Shown here piece after piece: positions 47,354 through 55,739 of a DNA stretch of 64,000 nt. Position 1 is the first letter of the stretch. Every line of letters starts with the position of its first letter. The translations under genes and the position numbers were made by a program. A model generated the notes under the pieces. The model ran no database searches and had not been told where the DNA came from. It saw nothing but the letters and a program-made list of their open reading frames with translations. Source of the DNA: Desulfobulbaceae bacterium (GTDB lineage Bacteria; Desulfobacterota; Desulfobulbia; Desulfobulbales; Desulfocapsaceae); assembly GCA_024636345.1 (NCBI GenBank), contig JAGXHG010000031.1, positions 1-64,000 on the forward strand. The letters run 5' to 3'.

Positions 47354-48316
47354 ATGAAATTCAAGGATTATTACCAGACCCTGGATCTGAAAAAAGATGC
47401 CTCCCAGGACGAGATCAAACGGGCATATCGCAAACTGGCCAGAAAGCTCCACCCCGACGTCAATAAAACCCCGGAGGCCGAAGAGAAGTTCAAGGAACTT
47501 GGCGAGGCCTATGAAGTCCTCCAGGACCCAGAAAAACGAGCGGCCTATGACAAATTTGGCAGCGACTGGCAGGCGGGTCAGGACTTTAAACCACCACCCA
47601 ACTGGGATGCCGGTTTTGAATTCAGCGGGGGAGGCTTTACCCAGGCTGACGCCTCACAGTTCAGTGACTTTTTCGAATCACTTTTTGGCAGACAAACCGG
47701 TTCCTCCCATGCCCGACCTGACTTTCGTTCCCAAGGAACCTTTCATGCCCGAGGCCAGGATGTCCATGCCAAGATCGTGATCAACCTGGAAGACAGCTAT
47801 CAGGGCGCCCAGAAAACCATCACCTTGAGCCGTCCGGTTATGGATCAAACGGGTCATGTCTCCACCTCTCCTCATACCATAACCCTCTCCATCCCCAAAG
47901 GGATCACAGAAGGACAACAGGTCAGGCTTGAAGGTCAGGGTGGTCACGGAACTGGTCAAGCAGGCGCTGGCGATCTTTTCCTGGAAATCGCCTTGGCCCC
48001 GCACAGAATCTTCACCATGGAGAAACGAGATGTCCACCTCTCCCTGCCGGTTACCCCATGGGAGGCGGCGCTTGGCGCGACAGTTTCCGTGCCGACCCTG
48101 GGTGGAACCGTGGAGCTGAAAATTCCACCCGGCTCCCAGTCTGGAAAGAAACTGCGTCTGAAAGGGCGCGGCCTCTCGTCCACCTCGCACAGCGGCCATC
48201 AGTATGTCACCCTGACCATCGTCACCCCGGAACCCGTGACTGAGGCCCAGAAAAAAGTCTACGAAGAGATGGCCCGACTCATGCCGACAAACCCACGCAA
48301 AGGGTTAGGAGTATAA
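47354..48316 (+). CDS. cbpA: Curved DNA-binding protein CbpA / DnaJ-class co-chaperone
   Basis: The 320-residue co-chaperone has an N-terminal J domain with H-P-D in [11 protein letters not shown], a Gly/Phe linker ([17 protein letters not shown]) and the two C-terminal substrate domains ([20 protein letters not shown]-like repeats, LRLKGRGL). It lacks the cysteine zinc repeats of DnaJ, so it is type B (CbpA). It delivers substrates to DnaK and, in E. coli, binds curved DNA. The ATG has AAGGATC upstream. The partner cbpM starts three bases later. Confidence 0.93.
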   Translation: MKFKDYYQTLDLKKDASQDEIKRAYRKLARKLHPDVNKTPEAEEKFKELGEAYEVLQDPEKRAAYDKFGSDWQAGQDFKPPPNWDAGFEFSGGGFTQADASQFSDFFESLFGRQTGSSHARPDFRSQGTFHARGQDVHAKIVINLEDSYQGAQKTITLSRPVMDQTGHVSTSPHTITLSIPKGITEGQQVRLEGQGGHGTGQAGAGDLFLEIALAPHRIFTMEKRDVHLSLPVTPWEAALGATVSVPTLGGTVELKIPPGSQSGKKLRLKGRGLSSTSHSGHQYVTLTIVTPEPVTEAQKKVYEEMARLMPTNPRKGLGV

Positions 48317-48318
48317 CC

Positions 48319-48630
48319 ATGACCGATACCAAAGTGACCTGCATAACCCTTGACGAAAGCACCTTTTTTTCCCTGCGCCAGTGCTGTTCTCTGTGCAGGG
48401 TCAGCGCCCAGATAATCCACGAGATGATAGACGAAGGACTCATCTCTCCCACAGGCGACAACCCACAAAGCTGGCGTTTTGGAGCCATTGAGATCAAACG
48501 GATCCAGATCACCCTGCGCCTGCAGCAGGATTTGGGAGTCAATCTCTCCGGTGCAGCCCTGGCTCTTGATCTTCTGGAGGAGTTGGCCAGATACAGATGC
48601 TCCTCTCCTTTAAACAACTCTCAAGAGTAA
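48319..48630 (+). CDS. cbpM: Chaperone modulator CbpM
   Basis: The 103-residue protein matches CbpM, the antagonist of CbpA: VTCITLDESTFFSL, an HTH-like SLCRVSAQIIHEMIDEGLI segment and RIQITLRLQQDLGVNLSGAALALDLL. In E. coli CbpM blocks CbpA J-domain and DNA-binding activity. It is encoded right after cbpA, as usual. Its end overlaps the open frame that continues into the hemerythrin gene, but the hemerythrin start lies 11 bases downstream. Confidence 0.88.
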   Translation: MTDTKVTCITLDESTFFSLRQCCSLCRVSAQIIHEMIDEGLISPTGDNPQSWRFGAIEIKRIQITLRLQQDLGVNLSGAALALDLLEELARYRCSSPLNNSQE

Positions 48631-48641
48631 AGATTATAGTT

Positions 48642-49061
48642 ATGCAATGGAAAGATGAATTCAAGATTGGCATCCCCATAATTGACACCCAACATAAGCA
48701 ACTCTTCCTCTGCGAAAACGAACTCAGCGAAGCCCTCAGCCAAGGCCTGAGACCTTCGGCCATTGACAAGTTCCTGACCCAAATGGGATTCTATGTTACC
48801 AGACATTTTGCCATGGAAGAGCAATACATGGAGCAATCATTCTACCCCGGCCTTCCTGAACAGATTGAAGCCCATCGCTCTTTTACACAACGCTTTACCG
48901 AGATCCAGGAAGAGTTCACCCAAAAAGGACTGAGCCCAAACATTGTTCACGCTATCCAGAATGAGCTGAGTGCCTGGATAAAAAACCATGTCCTGGGGCT
49001 GGACCTGGCCTTTGGGGCCTACTACCAAGAGAAGGAAAAAGAGAAGAATTCTCAGTCTTGA
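48642..49061 (+). CDS. Bacteriohemerythrin
   Basis: The 139-residue four-helix protein starts MQWKDEFKIGIPIIDTQHKQLF and carries the hemerythrin diiron pattern H..HKQLF, RHFAMEEQYM, HRSFTQRF and IKNHVLGLD. It binds O2 reversibly and in anaerobes is thought to sense, store or scavenge oxygen. It is cytoplasmic with no fused domain. The ATG at 48642 gives the family N-terminus; no strong ribosome binding site is seen. The gene is likely cotranscribed with cbpAM. Confidence 0.92.
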   Translation: MQWKDEFKIGIPIIDTQHKQLFLCENELSEALSQGLRPSAIDKFLTQMGFYVTRHFAMEEQYMEQSFYPGLPEQIEAHRSFTQRFTEIQEEFTQKGLSPNIVHAIQNELSAWIKNHVLGLDLAFGAYYQEKEKEKNSQS

Positions 49062-49171
49062 ACCTTCTTTTCTACTGCCCACTTTTCTCTTTTTTCATTC
49101 CCGGCATGAACCTCTTTGTTTTTCAAATTCTTTTATAAACAAATGACCAAGAGAGGATCATACCTGCAATT

Positions 49172-49909
49172 TTACCCGGCCACCCGGGCAACTGTTACCA
49201 CGTAGACATCGACGGCACCAGCGGCAAAAAGGGCTCTGCCACACTCGGTAACCGTAGTGCCAGTAGTATAAACGTCATCGACCAGAAAAATCCGCCGTCC
49301 TTGAACAGTATCCGGATCCCTGACCGCAAAGGCACCCTTCAGGTTCTTTCTTCGGGCATCGCCATTGAGTGTGGTCTGCGGCGGGGTATCGCGCGTCCGG
49401 GTCATGGCATCCACAAGAAGTGTATCTCCCGCTTTCGGAAAAAAAATCCTGGCCAGCAACAATGATTGATTGAGACCTCGTTTTTTCAAACGGGCAGGAA
49501 AGAGAGGAACCGGAATAATCCGATCATGTGCTGACTGAAACTCTTGAGCAAGGCCATGAACGAAGGGTTCAATGACTTGCGCAAGGACCGGCAGGGTCGA
49601 GGTGTCTGCCGCGTACTTCAGACGATGGAGCAGATGACTGACAGGGTCCTCATAACGGACGACTGACCGCGCCCTGCCATACACCGGGGGCTGCCGCAGA
49701 CAGAAACCGCAGAGGTGATCAGTGCCACTGCTGTCAGGAAACTCTCGACCGCAGCACGAACAAAGGGGCGATTGCAGATAATGCGCCTTTGAAAGGCAGT
49801 CGGCGCAGATCACCTGCCCCTTGCGGGTAAGACCAATCCGGCAGCAATAGCAGCGGGATGGATAAATCAGCTCCACACACCCCCTGCTCCACTCTCTCCA
49901 CGGAATCAT
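49172..49909 (-). CDS. ComF family phosphoribosyltransferase-like protein
   Basis: The 245-residue protein has an N-terminal zinc-finger region with four C-x-x-C pairs (CYCC, CADC, CSCC, CGFC) and a C-terminal phosphoribosyltransferase domain with the PRPP loop FLVDDVYTTGTTVTECG and RGLNQSLLLARIF. ComF/GntX proteins support DNA uptake in competent bacteria or have unknown roles elsewhere. Length is normal for the family. No other competence gene is nearby. Confidence 0.88.
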   Translation of the reverse strand: MIPWREWSRGCVELIYPSRCYCCRIGLTRKGQVICADCLSKAHYLQSPLCSCCGREFPDSSGTDHLCGFCLRQPPVYGRARSVVRYEDPVSHLLHRLKYAADTSTLPVLAQVIEPFVHGLAQEFQSAHDRIIPVPLFPARLKKRGLNQSLLLARIFFPKAGDTLLVDAMTRTRDTPPQTTLNGDARRKNLKGAFAVRDPDTVQGRRIFLVDDVYTTGTTVTECGRALFAAGAVDVYVVTVARVAG

Positions 49910-50585
49910 TAGAAAAAGCAGGAAAGATACAACATAATAAGACGCAATAGAATACTCCTTTTGCTCAGTGAATAAGCAGACACCTTCACTCTTTGTATAT
50001 TACATATTTCTTTGAAGAAATGGAGTTTTTTTAATGACTAAAATCAAGAGGACATCCACTCATTGAAACGAGCAACGATAAGATAACCCACATCATCAGG
50101 GCCCATATCAAGAACGAGATACTCCTCCTACCTTCTATCGATCTCAAAGCTGAACATTATGACCTTCGGCCTCCCCTACCGTGAGGAAACCACGACAGCG
50201 ACACCATCCGCACCTTTTTTACGGGCACCTCAAGGCGAACAAATCTCAACCAAATGCATGACCAATAGTCCGGCACTCATCACCAAGCTGAAAGAGCCAA
50301 GAATAATCACCACCCATTATTTCATCTCTGGTGATTTCGCAAGCGGATCGATCAGATACTTGCCCAATAATCGACTTCTGATTGAAAATGAAAAATGTGA
50401 AAAGAGTTCATAAAAGGTGTTTTTTCTGTAAATTCATGATAGCGTAATCTCTATTTATCATAAGAGTATCTTGCAAAATCAGGATTATCGCTCGTGGGCC
50501 GATTTGACCATCCCACTGGGCAAGAAGACATTTTCTTGAGTGTTCCATCATCATGATCTGTCCATAAATTGTGGAGTAAGCTGTC
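49910..50585. other. Intergenic region with no convincing gene
   Basis: About 680 bases without a recognisable gene. An 84-codon plus-strand frame (50159-50413) lacks a ribosome binding site and family features. Another frame around 50060-50180 reads as NDKITHIIRAHIKNEILLLP, which is protein-like but has no start and soon ends. The left part is AT-rich and may hold promoters. Confidence 0.35.
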
Positions 50586-51740
50586 GTGCAAACATCTTCA
50601 CCCCCTAACAAAATGCTAGGTATTCTCATCGGCGGATCCGGGCTCATCGGCGGTACTATTGCCAACTATTTCAAGACGGCAACCCCCGACGCTATAGACC
50701 TCCGAGCCCCAAGCAGTAAAAAGCTCTCCATCAGAAATGCTGGTGATATCCGCGACTACCTTAAACGGGTACGTCCTGATTTTATCATCAATACCGCTAT
50801 CGCCAACATTGGTTCCGACTCACAACTTGCCTTTGAGGTCAACTATCTTGGCACTCTGAACCTGGCTCGGGCCGCAGCAGCCCTGCACATCCCCTATATT
50901 CATATCAGCTCGGCCGCCACCCTGCCAAACGGTGAAGACCTCAAAGAAGAAGATCATCTTCCCCTGACGGCGAACCTGAGCAATTATGCAAAATCAAAGC
51001 TGATGGCCGAAGAGACCCTGCGCCATATGCATCAGACAGTCGGACTTGACTACACCTCTATCCGTCTGGCAGTCGTGTATGGTGAACACGATCATAAGAT
51101 TCAGGGCTTCCATCGCCTGTTCTTTTCCATTGCCGATGAGGCCATGCCGGCCCTTTTCACCAAAAAAAAGGTGATGCATTCGTATTCCAATGCCAACAAA
51201 TTGCCCTATTTTGTCCACCACGCCCTCCTCAATCGTCAGGAATTCTCTGGGGAGACCTATCATTTTGTGGACAAAGATCCCGTGGAACTGGCCAACCTCA
51301 TTCTCACCATCAAGTCCTACCTTGAACTGAAGACACCGCGCGAGATCTATATTCCTTATTCTGTGGCAACCATCGGCAAAAAAACCTTGGAGGTCCTCCT
51401 CAAGGTCTTCTCCAAGATCGGCATGAAGGCAAGCCTGCCCGCCGAATTGATGTTTCTTGAAAGTTTCTACAAGACCCAGACGCTGTCATCGAAAAAGCTG
51501 CAGCAATCAAGCTTCCATGACCCCACGCCCGAGGAAACCATCTACACCAAACTGCCGGCCCTGGTCATCTATTACCTGACTCGCTGGAGCCATCAAAATC
51601 TTATCTCCACCTTCAGCGATTCGATGATCCAGACAACTCTCATGGATACCGATTTCCAGCAGACGCCTCAGGCGCTTCTGGACAGCATCCATCAAGACTC
51701 CATCAGCCCATTTGCCGAACTGCGCGACCTCTCGTCATGA
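50586..51740 (+). CDS. NAD-dependent epimerase/dehydratase family protein (SDR)
   Basis: The 384-residue protein has an extended short-chain dehydrogenase core: ILIGGSGLIGG dinucleotide-binding loop, FEVNYLGTLNLARAA, ISSAATLP with the catalytic serine, and Y-A-K-S-K. It resembles sugar-nucleotide epimerases or dTDP-4-dehydrorhamnose reductase-like enzymes. The C-terminal 120 residues (TPREIYIPYSVATIGKKTLEVLLKVF) are longer than usual. The start is probably the GTG at 50586 with GGAG nine bases upstream. It overlaps plsC by four bases, so lipid or surface-glycan work is plausible. Confidence 0.82.
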   Translation: MQTSSPPNKMLGILIGGSGLIGGTIANYFKTATPDAIDLRAPSSKKLSIRNAGDIRDYLKRVRPDFIINTAIANIGSDSQLAFEVNYLGTLNLARAAAALHIPYIHISSAATLPNGEDLKEEDHLPLTANLSNYAKSKLMAEETLRHMHQTVGLDYTSIRLAVVYGEHDHKIQGFHRLFFSIADEAMPALFTKKKVMHSYSNANKLPYFVHHALLNRQEFSGETYHFVDKDPVELANLILTIKSYLELKTPREIYIPYSVATIGKKTLEVLLKVFSKIGMKASLPAELMFLESFYKTQTLSSKKLQQSSFHDPTPEETIYTKLPALVIYYLTRWSHQNLISTFSDSMIQTTLMDTDFQQTPQALLDSIHQDSISPFAELRDLSS

Positions 51741-52462
51741 CAGCCTCCTCCCTCATCCGTGGCGGAACGCTCCTGCTCCTCGCCCCCTTTGTAACCATTT
51801 ACTACAGCCTGACCATTCTCATTGCGATCTTTCTCTTTCGTCTTCCTGAAGATAAACTACAACGGTATTCCAGGGAATGGGCCAAGTGGTTCTGCCGGCT
51901 TGCCGGAGTAAAAGTGATCATAGAAGGGGCGGACAAGCTCCAGTCTCAGACCGGATATATTTACTGCGCCAACCACCTCAGTCAGTTTGACATCTTCAGC
52001 TTCCAAGGCTACTTCCCGCTCAGCTTCCGCTGGCTGGCCAAAGAAGAACTGTTTAAAGTTCCCTTTCTTGGCCGCGCCATGACCAATTCCGGGGCCATCT
52101 CCATCAATCGCAGTCATGGCAGAGAAGCCTTGAAAAGTCTACAACAGGCCGCAGAACGGATAAAGACCGGCACCTCTATACTGATCTTTCCGGAAGGAAC
52201 CAGATCAATCGACGGGACACTTCAGCCCTTCAAGGGTGGCGCCATGCTCCTTGCCGTCAAGGCAGGAGTCCCCATCGTTCCAGTTGCCTTTATAGGTTCA
52301 TATTCTGTCCTACCGAAAGGGGCCTTGTTGACCCGTCCCGGCACAATCACAATCAGGGTCGGCGACCCTGTGGTGGTTACCGACTACAGCAATAAAAACA
52401 AACAAGAGCTAGCCGTTGTTATCCATGATAAGATTGCTGAACTCCTGGGACAATCCTGTTGA
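51737..52462 (+). CDS. plsC: 1-acyl-sn-glycerol-3-phosphate acyltransferase (PlsC family)
   Basis: The 241-residue membrane enzyme has all acyltransferase blocks: CANHLSQFD (catalytic N-H-x4-D), GAISINRSHG and FPEGTRSIDGTL, after one or two N-terminal hydrophobic helices (LLLLAPFVTIYYSLTILIAIF). It adds the second acyl chain to lysophosphatidic acid during phospholipid synthesis at the inner membrane. Its ATG overlaps the epimerase stop (ATGA), so the two are coupled. Confidence 0.9.
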   Translation: MTASSLIRGGTLLLLAPFVTIYYSLTILIAIFLFRLPEDKLQRYSREWAKWFCRLAGVKVIIEGADKLQSQTGYIYCANHLSQFDIFSFQGYFPLSFRWLAKEELFKVPFLGRAMTNSGAISINRSHGREALKSLQQAAERIKTGTSILIFPEGTRSIDGTLQPFKGGAMLLAVKAGVPIVPVAFIGSYSVLPKGALLTRPGTITIRVGDPVVVTDYSNKNKQELAVVIHDKIAELLGQSC

Positions 52463-52831
52463 AATTATTTTTTTCAAGAGAACCATTTGCCCTCTTTGCA
52501 AAAATTTTCAAACATGGCATAATAATTAGATTATTTTTTTCAAGAATGAGTTTTTTACATTTTTTCGCTTGATTCCCATGCCGTTCAAGTGTAATGCGTA
52601 CTATATTAATAAGTTGACAACGTAGATAATAACGACTGAGAATACATCCGACCATTAGCCTTATCAAAGTAACACCGGATTTTACGCCGGGGTCGATCGC
52701 CATAAAAGGAGATTGACGAAAAAAAGATACGGGTATAAAGGATTTATTCGTGCTTCTCAGAAGAATCATAAAACAACCATTTAATTCGCTAATAGTCTCA
52801 AGCATTCCGATTCTCAGAAAGGACCAACCAT
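52463..52831. other. AT-rich intergenic region with a 16-base direct repeat upstream of bamA
   Basis: No gene is visible in 369 bases. ATTATTTTTTTCAAGA occurs twice, at 52464-52479 and 52530-52545. A TTGACA at 52614-52619 could be a -35 element for bamA, but no convincing -10 is properly spaced. Confidence 0.45.
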
Positions 52832-55528
52832 ATGAACTGCCCACGAAGATCAGTGCCTCCGGCCCGTCCATCCTTTTCTGCCATCTCCAGGCTGTCCCTG
52901 CTCCTCCTGCAGCTCATACTATGTGCCGTTGTGGTTACACCTGCCAGGGCAGTTGAACAGAACACCACCTTCCTGCCCGCTAAAATAAACAGCTCCGGTA
53001 ACACCGATGCCCTGACGAGTGAGGCAGACAAGAACCTTGTCGCAGCCCTGGCCACCCAGGGTTTTACCATGATCGAACGCGACCAGGCACAAAATATGCT
53101 TGATTACACCGGCGCCTGGCCCCCCGCAATCAAAAACATTCAGGATATCGCTCAGAAGACAGGTCAGGACTATGTGGCCGTCGGCAGCGTAACAGCCATT
53201 GGTGATCAAGTCAGTGTGGATTACAAGGTCTACGACCTGCTTGAATCATCCGCACCCCAGTCCTATTACCGGCATGGAGAATCTCTGAAGAATCTCGGTT
53301 CCATCATGGAGGAGATAAGCAAAGACATTATTCGCTTCACCAACCGGGAGCAGGTTATCGCCTCTATCGGGCCAGAAGGAAACAAACGTATTGACTCAGG
53401 GGCCATCGCCCGCAAGATCCAGACCAAGGTCGGAGATCTTTATTCTCCATCCTCCCTACGTAAGGATCTCAAAGCTATCTTTGCCATGGGCTATTTTGAT
53501 GATGTCAACGTCAAGGTCGAAGAGAGCGCTGACGGCAAGAAAATCATCTTTGCGATCACCGAGAAACCCCTGATCAGCAAGGTAGAGTTCTCAGGGATCA
53601 GTGAAATCGATGAAACCGAGGTGAAAGAGGCGGCCAACGTCAACGTCAACACCATCGTCAACCCCGCTAACATCAACAAAAGCGGTGAGGCCATCAAGAC
53701 CCTGTACAAATCCAAGGGATACTATGACACCAAAGTAACGACTCAGATCAGCTATCCCGACAAAGACCAGGCAGTGGTCAGATACGTCGTTGAGGAAGGG
53801 GCAAAGATCTACATCAAGGAAATCACCTTTGTCGGCAATAAGAGCTTTGACAGTGACGAACTCCTTGATGTCATAAAAACCTCAGAAAAAGGTTTTCTGT
53901 CCTGGCTTACCGATTCAGGCCTCGTGAAAACAGAACAGTTGAATCAGGATGCCGCCTCCATTGGTTCTTTCTACAACAATCATGGTTTTCTCGAAGTCAA
54001 AGTAAGCGATCCAGTGGTCAGACAAGATGGTGAGTGGCTTTACATCACCTTTAACGTGGAAGAGGGTCCCCGCTATTTAGTAGGAACCATTGACATTAAT
54101 GGCGACCTGATCACTGACAAGCAAGAGTTGCGTAATCTGCTCACCATCCAGAACGAAAAATTCATCAACAGAAAGGTATTACGCGACGATGTCCTCAAGA
54201 TAACCGATTATTATGCCGAGCATGGCTATGCCTTTGCCGATGTCCGGCCCAACATGAACAAATCAAAAACCGGTGCCCGGGTTGATATCTCAATCAATAT
54301 CGACAAAGGCGAGCTGGTCTATATTGACCGGATTACCATCAGCGGCAACACCCGTACCCGTGACAATGTCATCCGCAGAGAAATTGAGGTCCAGGAAGGT
54401 GGAGTTTTTAATTCCAAGGCCCTGCGCGAAAGCAGTGAGCAACTGCAGCGTCTTGAATTCTTTGAAGAAGTAAACATCCACCCTGAGCCATCTCTTGATC
54501 CCACCAAGATGACAGTGCTCGTGGATGTGAAGGAAAAAAACACCGGACAGTTCTCAGTAGGGATGGGCTACAGTTCTGTTGACAGCCTGATGTTCATGGC
54601 GGAGATTGCCGAAAACAATTTCCTCGGTCGTGGTGACCGGGTATCACTCTCAGGAAATGTCAGTGGTACGAGTACCCAATTTAATCTGAGTTACACCGAC
54701 CCTCACCTTCGTGATTCAAAACTGTCTTGGGGTGCGGATCTCTACAATATGACCCGCGAATATGATGATTATGACAAGGATTCAACCGGCGGTGCCCTCC
54801 GTCTTGGCTATCCTGTCTGGGAAAAATGGAAGGCCTTTGGCGCCTACAGCTATGAGGACACCACGCTTTCCAATGTGTCTGAATTTGCCTCTTCCATTAT
54901 CCTTCAATCCATGGATATCAATGTCACCAGTGCCGTAAAGTTTGCGTTGGTTCGAGACACCAGGGATAGGATAAGCTCACCCAGCAGGGGATCGCAAAAT
55001 CAAGTCAGTGTTAAATATGCTGGTGGCCCATTTGCTGGAGATGCCGAGTTCACAAAAGTTGAAGCATCCTCAGGCTGGTTCTTCCCTCTGCCATGGGAGA
55101 CTGTCTTTCATATGAAAGGTTCTGTCGGCCAGGTTTGGGAAAATGAGACCAACAAACTTCCCGTTTATGAGCGCTTCTATCTGGGCGGCATGAACTCGAT
55201 TCGCGGATTTGAATATGGCAAGGCCAGCCCCATTGATCCTTTGACAGGTGAACGAATCGGCGGTGACAAGATGTGGTACGGCAATATTGAATATATCTTT
55301 CCGCTCATGAAAGAGGCTGGACTCAATGGTGTCGTCTTCTTTGACATCGGTAAGAACATGGCCGAGGATATTGACTGGACCATTGAAGACTACAGCAGCG
55401 CCACAGGCTTTGAGGTCCGCTGGATTTCCCCAATGGGGCCATTACGACTAGTTTGGGGATACAATCTGGATCCAAAGAATGATGAAGACACCTCAGTCTG
55501 GGATTTCTCCATTGGCGGTGGATTTTAA
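52832..55528 (+). CDS. bamA: Outer membrane assembly factor BamA with extra N-terminal domain
   Basis: The 898-residue protein inserts beta-barrel proteins into the outer membrane. A signal peptide (residues 1-40, ending TPARA) is followed by an extra domain of about 130 residues (TMIERDQAQNML, QDYVAVGSVTAIGDQVSVDYKVYDL) that resembles periplasmic TolB-N/CsgG-like folds. POTRA-like repeats follow (about 170-560; KVEFSGISEIDETEV, EITFVGNKSFDSDEL, IDRITISGNTRTRDNVI). The C-terminal barrel has the RGFEYGKASPID lid-lock-type motif and ends WDFSIGGGF with a terminal phenylalanine, the barrel signal. It is longer than E. coli BamA (810). Confidence 0.92.
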   Translation: MNCPRRSVPPARPSFSAISRLSLLLLQLILCAVVVTPARAVEQNTTFLPAKINSSGNTDALTSEADKNLVAALATQGFTMIERDQAQNMLDYTGAWPPAIKNIQDIAQKTGQDYVAVGSVTAIGDQVSVDYKVYDLLESSAPQSYYRHGESLKNLGSIMEEISKDIIRFTNREQVIASIGPEGNKRIDSGAIARKIQTKVGDLYSPSSLRKDLKAIFAMGYFDDVNVKVEESADGKKIIFAITEKPLISKVEFSGISEIDETEVKEAANVNVNTIVNPANINKSGEAIKTLYKSKGYYDTKVTTQISYPDKDQAVVRYVVEEGAKIYIKEITFVGNKSFDSDELLDVIKTSEKGFLSWLTDSGLVKTEQLNQDAASIGSFYNNHGFLEVKVSDPVVRQDGEWLYITFNVEEGPRYLVGTIDINGDLITDKQELRNLLTIQNEKFINRKVLRDDVLKITDYYAEHGYAFADVRPNMNKSKTGARVDISINIDKGELVYIDRITISGNTRTRDNVIRREIEVQEGGVFNSKALRESSEQLQRLEFFEEVNIHPEPSLDPTKMTVLVDVKEKNTGQFSVGMGYSSVDSLMFMAEIAENNFLGRGDRVSLSGNVSGTSTQFNLSYTDPHLRDSKLSWGADLYNMTREYDDYDKDSTGGALRLGYPVWEKWKAFGAYSYEDTTLSNVSEFASSIILQSMDINVTSAVKFALVRDTRDRISSPSRGSQNQVSVKYAGGPFAGDAEFTKVEASSGWFFPLPWETVFHMKGSVGQVWENETNKLPVYERFYLGGMNSIRGFEYGKASPIDPLTGERIGGDKMWYGNIEYIFPLMKEAGLNGVVFFDIGKNMAEDIDWTIEDYSSATGFEVRWISPMGPLRLVWGYNLDPKNDEDTSVWDFSIGGGF

Positions 55529-55575
55529 GCTTCTTCTTTTCTCTTCCCGACAATCATTGATTTGACAGTTCTTTT

Positions 55576-55609
55576 GCCGGCTGCACCTGTGCAGCCGGCT
55601 CTTTTTTTT
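55576..55609 (+). terminator. Rho-independent terminator after bamA
   Basis: GCCGGCTGCA (55576-55585) pairs with TGCAGCCGGC (55590-55599) around a four-base loop, followed at once by a T-rich run (TCTTTTTTTT). It is the clearest intrinsic terminator in the window, 48 bases after the bamA stop. Confidence 0.9.
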
Positions 55610-55739
55610 AGAATCCGTCACGAAATAAACATCACCGTTGACGCAGCAATATTTCAAACTATTTCGTTATGGCTCCTCATACCGGTCACGGCATTTCAAT
55701 GTTACAGATACTTTGAACAACGGCTTATAGCACCACAAG

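Noticed and set aside
50159-50413. 84-codon plus-strand frame in the gap before the epimerase gene
   Set aside because: There is no ribosome binding site, no recognisable family and low-complexity composition, so it was not called as a gene.
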